Of a stretch of 19,262 bases of DNA, positions 1-6,680 are shown one piece after another. How positions within the stretch are numbered: the stretch's first letter is position 1; the number at the start of each line of letters is the position of its first letter. The notes beneath the pieces are model-generated. The model had not been told where the DNA came from. It did not search any database and saw only the letters and a program-made list of their open reading frames with translations. The position numbers were made by a program, and so were the translations under genes. The DNA is taken from contig JAPWVC010000012.1 of the NCBI GenBank assembly GCA_028275195.1, positions 1 to 19,262 of the forward strand, written 5' to 3'. The stretch is from Candidatus Acetothermia bacterium. Its GTDB lineage: Bacteria > Bipolaricaulota > Bipolaricaulia > RBG-16-55-9 > JANLFV01.

Positions 1-180
1 GAGGCGATAGTCCAGGGTAAAGGCATCTTGGGAGAGTCCGAGCAAAAGCTCGCTCGCCTCGCCGTGATTCTCGAGGCTCAGGCTCACCTCCTCGGCCTCG
101 GCTTGGACCCCCATAGCCCAGAAGAGGGCGAGGAGGAGGGCAAAGGAGAAGAGGCCGACTCGAAGTCGTGGTCGGGGCAA
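1..180 (-). CDS. N-terminus of an exported protein of unknown function (cut by left edge)
   Basis: The first 60 codons of a minus-strand gene that runs off the left edge. The product starts with a basic stretch (MPRPRLRVG), then a hydrophobic core (LFSFALLLALFWAMG) and a VQA-EAEE signal peptidase I-like site near residue 27, so it is probably exported to the periplasm or outer membrane. The visible mature part (EVSLSLENHGEASELLLG) looks beta-rich but matches no family I recognise. I chose TTG at 180 because AGGAGGTGA lies 6-8 nt upstream. A GTG at 189 is in frame and would overlap the previous stop by 4 nt (GTGA), but its Shine-Dalgarno would be directly adjacent. It is the fifth gene of the leftward lipid-like operon. 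The exported N-terminus is fairly sure; function is unknown. Confidence 0.62.
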   Translation of the reverse strand, partial: MPRPRLRVGLFSFALLLALFWAMGVQAEAEEVSLSLENHGEASELLLGLSQDAFTLDYRL

Positions 181-185
181 ATCTT

Positions 186-1193
186 TCACCTCCTCGAGTG
201 CCGGACCAGCCCGAATTCCATCAATAATGATACTCCCAAGATCACGAGGGTCAACTCCAGTCCCTTCAAGACCAATGCGAAGGCCACGGCCCCCGCGCGG
301 CCGACCCCGATCAGGGCCAGGATCCCGACCCAGCCGCCCTCGGCGATCCCGATCCCCCCAGGGGTGATCCAGAGCAGGGCCGCGAGGATGACCCAGAGGG
401 CATAGGCCAAGGAGAGGTTGGCGAAGGAGAAGAGCTTAGCCTGGCTAAAATAAAAGAAGATCTGGGGCCGAAGGTAGATGAGGAGGTTGGCAACGAAGCT
501 GGAGAGGAAGGCCAGCGCGGTGGCGGGCAGCTTGGAGCCCTGATGGAAGGCTTGGTGGATCTCGCCCTCGACGAAGGCCACCTTCTCCGCGGCCTTCCTG
601 AGGGCCGCCTTCCACGGGAGGAGCCACAAGAGCCCGCGCATCAGCCGGGCCCCGAGCCCGAGGTTCAAGACGAAGTTCAAGCACCCGAGGAAGACCCAGA
701 AGCTGAAGAAGATCGTCCCATAAAGGAGCGCTTCCCGTTGGATCGGCGACAAGTTCCCGCCCGCGAAGAGGGCGTAGTAGACCCCAAGGAGGACGAAGAT
801 GACCAGGCTGATCGCCTCGAGGAGCTTGGCCACAAAGACCGTAGCGTAGAGGCGAGGCTGGGGGAGGCCAATCTCCTTGGAGAAGACATAGACTCGGACC
901 GGCTCCCCACCAAAATACATTGAAGGGGTGAGGTAACCCACGGCGTAGCCGCTGAGGAGGGCCCGGAGGACCGCGCGCCAAGGGGCCTTAATCTCATAGG
1001 CCCGGAGGATGATCCGCCAGGTGAGGGCCCAGAAGAAGAAGGTCAAGAAAAAATCACCGGCCAGGACGAGCGAGCCGAGCCAGCCGAGAGCTACGATCTC
1101 CCGGGCAATCGCCCCCCAACCGACATAATAGAGGATGAAGGCGAGGATCCCTAGCCCGAGTGCGACCGAGAGACCGATGGCAATGGCCTTCAT
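186..1193 (-). CDS. LPG synthase TM/flippase-like integral membrane protein (UPF0104/AglD family)
   Basis: A 335-residue polytopic membrane protein with about eight hydrophobic segments. It carries two sequence marks of the lysylphosphatidylglycerol synthase transmembrane region (UPF0104/YbhN/AglD-like) family: a polar loop GGEPVRVYVFS at residues 95-105 after YLTP, and TPGGIGIAEGG at 277-287. The C-terminal aminoacyl-transferase domain of MprF is absent, so this is the stand-alone membrane part. Family members are implicated in flipping or modifying lipids or polyprenyl-linked sugars, but the substrate is not readable here. It starts at ATG 12 nt after the upstream phosphohydrolase stop and its TGA is 5 nt from the next gene's start, so it is translated within one operon. 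Family assignment is firm; activity is inferred. Confidence 0.86.
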   Translation of the reverse strand: MKAIAIGLSVALGLGILAFILYYVGWGAIAREIVALGWLGSLVLAGDFFLTFFFWALTWRIILRAYEIKAPWRAVLRALLSGYAVGYLTPSMYFGGEPVRVYVFSKEIGLPQPRLYATVFVAKLLEAISLVIFVLLGVYYALFAGGNLSPIQREALLYGTIFFSFWVFLGCLNFVLNLGLGARLMRGLLWLLPWKAALRKAAEKVAFVEGEIHQAFHQGSKLPATALAFLSSFVANLLIYLRPQIFFYFSQAKLFSFANLSLAYALWVILAALLWITPGGIGIAEGGWVGILALIGVGRAGAVAFALVLKGLELTLVILGVSLLMEFGLVRHSRR

Positions 1194-1205
1194 TCCCGCT
1201 CGACC

Positions 1206-2882
1206 TCAGATGTAGCCCAAGTCGCGGAGCCGCTTCCGAGCCTGCTCCTCCCAATCGTGCCCCTCGGGCTCTTCTGGCTCCGGCTCCGCTGGCAGTCGGG
1301 GCTTGTGAAGCTCGGGCTCAGGCTCGGGCTCGCACTTGCGGTAGGCCCCGGTTCGGCCTTGGCTCCGGGTCCGGGCCTGGAAGAGCTCTAAAAGCGGCCT
1401 CCCCTCCAAGCCCGCGGGGACCTGGAGGTCCATAGCATAGATTATGGTCGGGGGGAGATCTATGAGTCTAGCCCCGCGCACCTCGCCCTGCACTAAGCCC
1501 GGCCCGGAGGCGATGAGGACTCCCTCCAGCTCGTGCCAGCCGGAGCCGGCGAAGGCCGGAGTGATGACCCGGTTGGCCGGGAAGTCCGTCGTCCCCAGGA
1601 CCATGTAGCCTCGCTTGGGGAGGAAGATGAGCTCCGGAGCTTGGGGGAGGGCCTTCCCGTGATAGAGCTCTTCCTTGCGATAGAGCCGCTCGACCACCAA
1701 CTCCCCATTCCAAGGGTTCCGGAGTGCCCTCAGCCCGGCGGCAAGCTCCTCGATCAGCCCTTCGGCCTCCACGGCGCTCACGATCCCTTCCGGCTCGCGC
1801 CCCCGCATGTTCAGGTAAATCTGGCCGATGTTCCCGTGGGAATAAGCCCTCGTCCTCCGCCAGTCCACATCGGCGAAGGAGAGGAAGAATCGGCCCAACA
1901 GCTCGCGGAGCTCACCCCAACTGAGCCTGGACCCCTGCCCCAATAGCCGGAGCCGCTCGCCCCAGGGGAAGAGCCGCTCCTGGGTCAGCCCGAGCCGGAG
2001 GGCCGCCAGCCTTAGCTTCGTCTTCGGCCCACGCCGGAGGCGGAGATACCCCTCCCGGAGGAGCCAAATGTTGATATAGAGGTTCCAGTAGAGCGGGCCG
2101 AAGCCGTGGTCGGAGATGACGAAGACCCTCGTGCTGGGAGGGAGCTCGGCCAGGAGATCCCCGAGCGCGCGGTCGACCTCGCGATAGACCTCCAGGATCG
2201 GGTCCCCCTCGACCTCGACCCGGTAGGCCGGCCTTGGGATTCCATCCCGGAGGTGCCACATCTGGTGCTGGACGGAGTCGGTCTCCATGAAATGCAGGAT
2301 GAAGAGGTCCCAATCATAACGGCGGAGGAGATGGAGGGCCACCCTCGCTCTTTGGCCGATCCCGCGCTTCAGCCCCGCGAGCCACTCCCGGACCTGGTAT
2401 CGGCCCGGCCAATGGTCCGGCATGAAGGGGAATTGCCCGACATGGGCTTCCAGCTCCGCGGCCAGCCCCTCAGGGTAGGTCCAGCGCCCGCCCGGAGGGG
2501 TCAGGAGGCCGCAGATCAAGAAGCCATTCACCGGCTGGGGAGGGTAGGTGATCGGGAGGCCGACGATCCCGACCCTCCCGCCCTGGCGCCCGATGTAGTC
2601 CCAAAGGCGCGGCTGCCGGATCATCGTCGCGCTGATCGGCCGGAGGTGATAGCTCCCCGACTCGCGGACCAGCCAATCGAAGGCTCCGTGCTCCCCGGGG
2701 TTCACCCCCGTCTGGAAGGTCGTCCAAGCAGCGGCAGTGATCGGCGGGATCGTGCTCTCCAACTCGCCGTAGGCCCCCTCCCGCAAGAGGGCCCCCAGGT
2801 TGGGGAGCAGGCCCCCTTCGACCGCCGGGCGGATGATGGAGAAGGTCGCCCCGTCCAGCCCGAAGACCGCTACTTTATTCAC
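1206..2882 (-). CDS. Alkaline phosphatase superfamily phosphodiesterase/pyrophosphatase-like protein
   Basis: A 558-residue protein of the type I phosphodiesterase/nucleotide pyrophosphatase branch of the alkaline phosphatase superfamily (predicted AP-superfamily hydrolases, COG3379-like). The metal ligands and nucleophile expected for the fold are visible: D10 in FGLDGAT, T49 in PPITAAAW as likely nucleophile, D202/H206 in TDSVQH, D258/H259 in ISDHGFGP and H450 in GSGWHE. There is no signal peptide, so it probably acts in the cytosol or at the inner membrane face. The tail (about 517-540) is a Glu-Pro repeat followed by RLRDLGYI, an ending seen in this family. GTG at 2882 is forced by an in-frame TGA directly upstream, and no good Shine-Dalgarno is visible. 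Lying between an acyltransferase and a flippase-like protein, it may cleave or transfer a phospho-headgroup. The substrate is unknown. Confidence 0.86.
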   Translation of the reverse strand: MNKVAVFGLDGATFSIIRPAVEGGLLPNLGALLREGAYGELESTIPPITAAAWTTFQTGVNPGEHGAFDWLVRESGSYHLRPISATMIRQPRLWDYIGRQGGRVGIVGLPITYPPQPVNGFLICGLLTPPGGRWTYPEGLAAELEAHVGQFPFMPDHWPGRYQVREWLAGLKRGIGQRARVALHLLRRYDWDLFILHFMETDSVQHQMWHLRDGIPRPAYRVEVEGDPILEVYREVDRALGDLLAELPPSTRVFVISDHGFGPLYWNLYINIWLLREGYLRLRRGPKTKLRLAALRLGLTQERLFPWGERLRLLGQGSRLSWGELRELLGRFFLSFADVDWRRTRAYSHGNIGQIYLNMRGREPEGIVSAVEAEGLIEELAAGLRALRNPWNGELVVERLYRKEELYHGKALPQAPELIFLPKRGYMVLGTTDFPANRVITPAFAGSGWHELEGVLIASGPGLVQGEVRGARLIDLPPTIIYAMDLQVPAGLEGRPLLELFQARTRSQGRTGAYRKCEPEPEPELHKPRLPAEPEPEEPEGHDWEEQARKRLRDLGYI

Positions 2883-2888
2883 TCAAGA

Positions 2889-3596
2889 TCAGGCTAACCC
2901 AGAGGCGCGGGGCGGGGCAACTCGAACTCGCGTCCCCCGCCCGAAGAGCCGCTGCCCCAATTCCATCGTCAGCTCCTCGAGATACCGCCGCCCCTCCCGG
3001 CGATACCGCTCCAGGTCGGGCCAGAGTGGCTCGAGGAAGGCCAGTCTCACCCGCGGCGCCTCCCGAAGATACCGCCAGAGGACGAGGAAGGGGAAGATGT
3101 AAAAAGGGGTCCCGACCCGGACGAAGACCCCACGGTCGATCGCCAAAGGGAGGAGCGGCCTGTTGGCCTGGCAGGCCAGAAAAGCCGCGCCGAGATGGAG
3201 CAGCCCCTTCCCGTGGTCGTGTCCCTCGGGGAAGATCACCACCGGGCGGCCCGCGGCCAGCCAGGCTAACGCCCCACGGAGGGCCCTTAAGTTCGGGCCG
3301 GTCTCCTCCACGATCCAGCCGCCCCAGTAGGCCAGGAAGAGCCGCCGGACCAGCGGCCCGGCCTCTAGCCGGTAGATGAACCGGCTCCGCCCCTTGGAGC
3401 AGATCCGCTCGCCGAGGGCCAGTCGGACGAAGTATGGGTCAAGCTCACCCATATGCGTGGGGCAGAGGATGTAACCCCCTTCAGGGAGCCTCTCCCGACC
3501 GGTGACCTCGAGCTTGACCGACCGGGCGATCAGTTCCATCGGGAGGAAGAGGAGAACCCCTAGGGCCTTGAGCAAGAGGTCGAACGCCTTCTTCAC
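2889..3596 (-). CDS. PlsC-type 1-acylglycerol-phosphate acyltransferase family protein
   Basis: 235 residues. It has the acyltransferase HX4D motif (H48-MGEL-D53, in CPTHMGELDP) and the second block FPEG at 122-125 (IFPEGHDHGKG, where many relatives have FPEGTRS). An N-terminal hydrophobic helix (about 5-20) suggests association with the inner membrane face. Members move an acyl chain from ACP or CoA to lysophosphatidate or a similar acceptor. Divergent members acylate glycolipids, so the acceptor here is uncertain. I chose GTG at 3596 because GAGGAGG lies 5 nt upstream and the codon overlaps the glycosyltransferase stop as GTGA, a translational-coupling arrangement. A longer in-frame GTG start at 3647 lies inside the glycosyltransferase and lacks support. 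It ends 6 nt before the phosphohydrolase gene. Confidence 0.87.
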   Translation of the reverse strand: MKKAFDLLLKALGVLLFLPMELIARSVKLEVTGRERLPEGGYILCPTHMGELDPYFVRLALGERICSKGRSRFIYRLEAGPLVRRLFLAYWGGWIVEETGPNLRALRGALAWLAAGRPVVIFPEGHDHGKGLLHLGAAFLACQANRPLLPLAIDRGVFVRVGTPFYIFPFLVLWRYLREAPRVRLAFLEPLWPDLERYRREGRRYLEELTMELGQRLFGRGTRVRVAPPRASGLA

Positions 3597-4285
3597 CTCC
3601 GCCTCCTCAGCCAGGTGACGGCCCAATAATTCTTGGTGTTCTCCCACATGTAGCGGAAGGAGCCCCCGCGGAGCTTCCTCGGGGAGGTGTAGACGACTAA
3701 TCGGCGATGGAATCGGATATACCCCTCCTTCTTCAGCTTCAAGGAGAGCTGGAGGTCCTCGCTCGCCCGGTAGAAGAGGTCCCCGTCCTTGAAGCCCCCG
3801 GACCGCTCGAAAGCGGCCCGACGGACAGCGAAGTTCGGGCCGCAGAAGTGCGGCCGGCCTAAGAGGTGGTTAAACCTGAGGAAGGCGGTGAAGAGGAACT
3901 CCGCTAGCCACTGGCCGAAGCCACGGCGAGCCCGGAGGAGGACCTTCCCGTAGATCCCGACTTGGTCGGGATTCTCATCGAATGAGCGGACGATCAACTC
4001 CAGCCAGTCGGGTGGGACGACCGTGTCGGCGTCGGTCGAGGCGATCAGCTCGCCCTGGGCTGCCTCGAACCCCCTCTGGCGGGCGAAGCTCGCTCCCGGC
4101 CGGGGCTCGGCAATCACCCGGCAGCCGTAGCGTCGGGCGATCGCCTGGGTAGCGTCGGTCGAGCCATTGTCGACGACGATCACTTCGAAGTCACGGAACC
4201 GCTGCTCCTTTAGGCTCTGCAAGCAGAGCTCGATCTCCCGCTCCTCATTCCGCGCGGGGATGACTACGCTCACCCTCGGCCCCAT
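3593..4285 (-). CDS. Family 2 glycosyltransferase (GT-A fold)
   Basis: 230 residues. It opens with the GT2 nucleotide-binding strand VSVVIPARNEE, followed by VIVVDNGSTD. The metal-binding DxD is at 85-87 (STDADTVVPPDW), the acceptor-side block is CGPNFAVRR (148-156) and the likely catalytic ED is at 176-177 (ASEDLQLSLKL). No transmembrane segment is evident, so it is probably a peripheral inner-membrane enzyme adding a sugar from a nucleotide donor to a lipid or polyprenyl acceptor. Donor and acceptor cannot be read. ATG at 4285 is preceded by AGGAGG with 6 nt spacing. An upstream in-frame TTG at 4306 would place the Shine-Dalgarno inside the coding region and is less likely. It is the first gene of the leftward operon and its ribosome-binding site lies in an inverted repeat. 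Confidence 0.9.
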   Translation of the reverse strand: MGPRVSVVIPARNEEREIELCLQSLKEQRFRDFEVIVVDNGSTDATQAIARRYGCRVIAEPRPGASFARQRGFEAAQGELIASTDADTVVPPDWLELIVRSFDENPDQVGIYGKVLLRARRGFGQWLAEFLFTAFLRFNHLLGRPHFCGPNFAVRRAAFERSGGFKDGDLFYRASEDLQLSLKLKKEGYIRFHRRLVVYTSPRKLRGGSFRYMWENTKNYWAVTWLRRRR

Positions 4286-4291
4286 CCCTCT

Positions 4292-4319
4292 CCTCCTGGT
4301 GTGCAAGCTTACCAGGAGG
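4292..4319 (-). promoter_or_regulatory. Inverted repeat covering the glycosyltransferase Shine-Dalgarno
   Basis: On the minus strand CCTCCTGGT and ACCAGGAGG form perfect 9-nt arms around a 10-nt loop. The 3' arm contains the AGGAGG that serves as ribosome-binding site for the ATG at 4285. In the transcript the hairpin would hide that site, which suggests translational control such as a thermosensor, autoregulation or a protein-stabilised switch. The same palindrome could instead be a DNA operator. The pairing is seen directly; the regulatory role is inference. Confidence 0.42.
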
Positions 4320-4409
4320 GGCTCCCCGCGGCAATTCCCCCTTCAGGCCAGTGCTGCTAAAATTGAAAGGGCGATCATATTGTCCAGCTCGGCGATTCGA
4401 TGGGGGGAC

Positions 4410-4438
4410 TTGATCTTTGCGCGATCTGGTGCTAGACT
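4410..4438 (+). promoter_or_regulatory. Candidate sigma-70-type promoter of dnaN
   Basis: TTGATC (4410-4415) and TAGACT (4433-4438) are separated by exactly 17 nt. The second box is preceded by TGC, giving an extended -10 (TGnTAGACT). It is the only good -35/-10 pair I see on the plus strand of the divergent intergenic region. Transcription would start near 4445, leaving only about 10 nt of leader, with GGGAG as ribosome-binding site. The boxes are a fair but not perfect match, so this is a prediction. Confidence 0.4.
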
Positions 4439-4453
4439 CTCCTTGGGAGAGTG

Positions 4454-5593
4454 ATGGAAGTGGAGTTCTCTTGTCCGCGTGAGGCGCTCTGGTTCGGAGT
4501 GAAGACGGTCGGACGGGCCCTGGGCGCGGGGCGGGGGATGCCGATCCTCGGGGGGATCAAGCTGGAACTGACTGACGACGCGCTCACCCTCCAGGCTACC
4601 GACCTGGAACGAGCGATCATCTGCACTATCCCCGCGGAGAACCGCGGGGATGGCCCAAGGGCAGTGCTCGTGAACGGTGAACTCTTGACCAAGGTCGCTA
4701 GCCGCCTCCCGGAGGGCGAGGTCCTGGTCCGGACGGTGGAAGAGAAGGTCGAGCTCTCCTGCGGCGGGGTGAAGATCGACCTATTGACCATGCCTCTCGA
4801 GGATTATCCCGAGATCCCGAAGCTCCCGGAGCTCCGGAGCTGCGCGATCCCGCGGGAGCAGCTCCAACAAGGGCTGGACCAGACGACCTTCGCGGCCCTC
4901 TCGGCTCGAGAGACCTCCCGGCTGAGCCTCACAGGGGTCGATATGATCCTCCAGGAGGACAAGCTCCGGCTGGTAGCGACCAACGGCTATCGGCTGGCCT
5001 TGAAGGAGGAGCCACTCCCGACGCCCCCGGCGGAGGAGGGGGAATACCTCGTGAGCTCCGACTCCCTGAAGGAACTGTTGGGGATCCTCGCTCAGGTCGA
5101 GGCTGAGGAGGTCGAGCTCTACCTCGATGAGCAGAAGAGGAACCTCTTCTTTAAGGCCGGGGAGGTCATCTTCATCGCCAAACTCTTGCAAGAGGAGTAT
5201 CCCGACTTTGAGCGGGTGATCCCGCGGGAGAACCGGATCGGACTCCACCTGGAGAGGCTCGCCTTCCTCGAGGCCCTCCAGCGGGTCGAGATCACCGCGG
5301 CGGAGGAGTCAGGAGCGGTGATCCTCGAGGTCAGGGAGCCCGCGCTCACGGCTTTAGCTATCAGCTCTCAGAGCGCGGAGAAGGGCGAGGCTGAGGAGGT
5401 CCTAAGGCTCCTTCGCCCGGCCGAGGAGCCGATCAAGATCTCTTTCAAGGCGGAATACTTGATCGAGGCCCTGAAAAAGATGGATTCAGCCGAGGTAACC
5501 TTCTGGCTGGAGGACCCGGAGAGCGCCGGGCTCCTCGAGCCCTCCCCTCCAGGGGGCTTCATCTATGTCTGCATGCCGATCCGGATGGGCTAG
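4454..5593 (+). CDS. dnaN: DNA polymerase III beta subunit (sliding clamp)
   Basis: 379 residues, close to the usual 360-390. The N-terminal domain has the clamp signature PILGGIKLEL followed by LQATDLERAI. Further blocks are LLTMPLEDYPEIPKL, LVATNGYRLALKE and the C-terminal pattern LLEPSPPGGFIYVCMPIR, matching the beta clamp ending (Pro-rich turn, then MPxR). As a ring-shaped dimer it tethers the replicative polymerase and repair factors to DNA. ATG at 4454 is preferred over the adjacent in-frame GTG at 4451 because GGGAG lies about 6 nt upstream. It is the only gene on this strand and converges on ftsZ with 4 nt between the stops. dnaA, gyrB and recF, common neighbours, are not seen, and no DnaA-box cluster is evident upstream. 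Confidence 0.97.
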   Translation: MEVEFSCPREALWFGVKTVGRALGAGRGMPILGGIKLELTDDALTLQATDLERAIICTIPAENRGDGPRAVLVNGELLTKVASRLPEGEVLVRTVEEKVELSCGGVKIDLLTMPLEDYPEIPKLPELRSCAIPREQLQQGLDQTTFAALSARETSRLSLTGVDMILQEDKLRLVATNGYRLALKEEPLPTPPAEEGEYLVSSDSLKELLGILAQVEAEEVELYLDEQKRNLFFKAGEVIFIAKLLQEEYPDFERVIPRENRIGLHLERLAFLEALQRVEITAAEESGAVILEVREPALTALAISSQSAEKGEAEEVLRLLRPAEEPIKISFKAEYLIEALKKMDSAEVTFWLEDPESAGLLEPSPPGGFIYVCMPIRMG

Positions 5594-5597
5594 CTAG

Positions 5598-6674
5598 TCA
5601 ATCCTCCTCTTCCAGGGCCCGCCGCCGGCGGCGGAGGAAGGCCGGGATCTCCAGGTCGTCGCGCTCCTCCTTCCGGAGCTGCTCCATGAGCACGATCTCT
5701 TCCTCGCTCTCCGCCTCGCGCTCCTCCGCTTGGACGAAGCCGGTGGCGATCACCGTCAACTTGACCTTCTCGTAGCCGTCCTGGATCACGGCCCCGAAGA
5801 AGATATCGGCCTGGTCGGAGACGGTATCCCGGATGAGCATGGCCGCTTCGGTCACCTCATCGAGGGTCAGGTTCTCCCCACCGGTGATGTTCAGGATCAC
5901 CTTCTGAGCCCCCTCGATCGAGCCCTCTAATAGCGGGGAAGAGATGGCGTTCCTCGCCGCCTCCTTCGTCCGCCCTTCCCCCTCCCCGATCCCGATCCCC
6001 ATCATCGCCGTCCCGGCATTCCGCATCGTCGCCTCGATGTCGGCGAAGTCGAGGTTGATCATCCCCGGGGTGAGGATCAGGTCGCTGATCCCTTGGACCC
6101 CCTGCCGGAGGATATCATCGGCCAGCTCGAAGGCCCGGATCAGTGGGAAGTCCTCGGGCACGACCTTGAGGAGCCGGTCATTGGAGATGGCAATCAAGGT
6201 ATCGACATGCTGGCGGAGCTCCTCGATTCCCCGACGGGCCTTCTCCTCACGGGCCTTCCCCTCGAAGGAGAAGGGCTTGGTGACGATGGCGGCGGTGAGG
6301 ATCCCCATCTCCTTCGCGATCCTCGCGATCACTGGAGCCGCACCAGTCCCGGTCCCACCGCCCATCCCGGCGGTGATGAAGACCATGTCCACCCCAGTGA
6401 GGAGGTCGGCGATCTCGGCCTCGCTCTCCTCGGCCGCCTTCCGCCCGATCTCGGGGTTCCCGCCCGCGCCGAGCCCTTGGGTCAGCTTCTTCCCGATCTG
6501 GAGCTTCTTGTGGGCCTCGACCAGGGTCTCCAAGACCTGGGCGTCGGTGTTGACCGCGATCAGCTCGACATTGCTGATCTTGGCCCGCATCATCCGCGTG
6601 ATGGCATTCCCTCCGCCCCCGCCGACCCCGATCACTTTGATCCGCGCCAGCCCATTCCGCCCGTCCTTTCCCAT
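5598..6674 (-). CDS. ftsZ: Cell division GTPase FtsZ
   Basis: 358 residues. It has the glycine-rich nucleotide loop VGGGGGNA (17-24), the tubulin signature GGGTGTG at 105-111, and the T7 catalytic loop NLDFAD at 207-212, whose Asp activates GTP hydrolysis in the neighbouring subunit. The C-terminal linker is short (about 22 acidic residues). It ends in the conserved tail peptide DDLEIPAFLRRRRR (339-352), which binds FtsA and other membrane tethers, then an acidic ALEEED. FtsZ polymerises at midcell into the Z-ring. ATG at 6674 is 6 nt after the ftsA stop, with GGGGGTGA as ribosome-binding site. It is the last gene of the leftward division operon. Confidence 0.98.
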   Translation of the reverse strand: MGKDGRNGLARIKVIGVGGGGGNAITRMMRAKISNVELIAVNTDAQVLETLVEAHKKLQIGKKLTQGLGAGGNPEIGRKAAEESEAEIADLLTGVDMVFITAGMGGGTGTGAAPVIARIAKEMGILTAAIVTKPFSFEGKAREEKARRGIEELRQHVDTLIAISNDRLLKVVPEDFPLIRAFELADDILRQGVQGISDLILTPGMINLDFADIEATMRNAGTAMMGIGIGEGEGRTKEAARNAISSPLLEGSIEGAQKVILNITGGENLTLDEVTEAAMLIRDTVSDQADIFFGAVIQDGYEKVKLTVIATGFVQAEEREAESEEEIVLMEQLRKEERDDLEIPAFLRRRRRALEEED

Positions 6675-6680
6675 CGCCTC

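Larger units (their letters stand above)
4286..4453. promoter_or_regulatory. Divergent intergenic region between the lipid-like operon and dnaN
   Basis: A 168-nt region that must hold the promoters for both directions. It contains the inverted repeat over the glycosyltransferase ribosome-binding site and the dnaN promoter candidate. On the minus strand TATGAT (4374-4379) resembles a -10 box, but I find no convincing -35 at the right distance, so the leftward promoter is unresolved. It is more AT-rich than the surrounding genes. No DnaA boxes or origin-like repeats are apparent. Confidence 0.5.

Noticed and set aside
2106..2897. Plus-strand open frame of about 260 codons opposite the AP-superfamily gene
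   Set aside because: The protein is a biased Asp/Arg/Pro/Glu-rich shadow. The minus-strand gene has all catalytic motifs.
5619..5634. Perfect 16-nt GC palindrome just after the dnaN/ftsZ junction, as a possible terminator
   Set aside because: It encodes the poly-arginine of the FtsZ C-terminal peptide and is not followed by a T-run on either strand.
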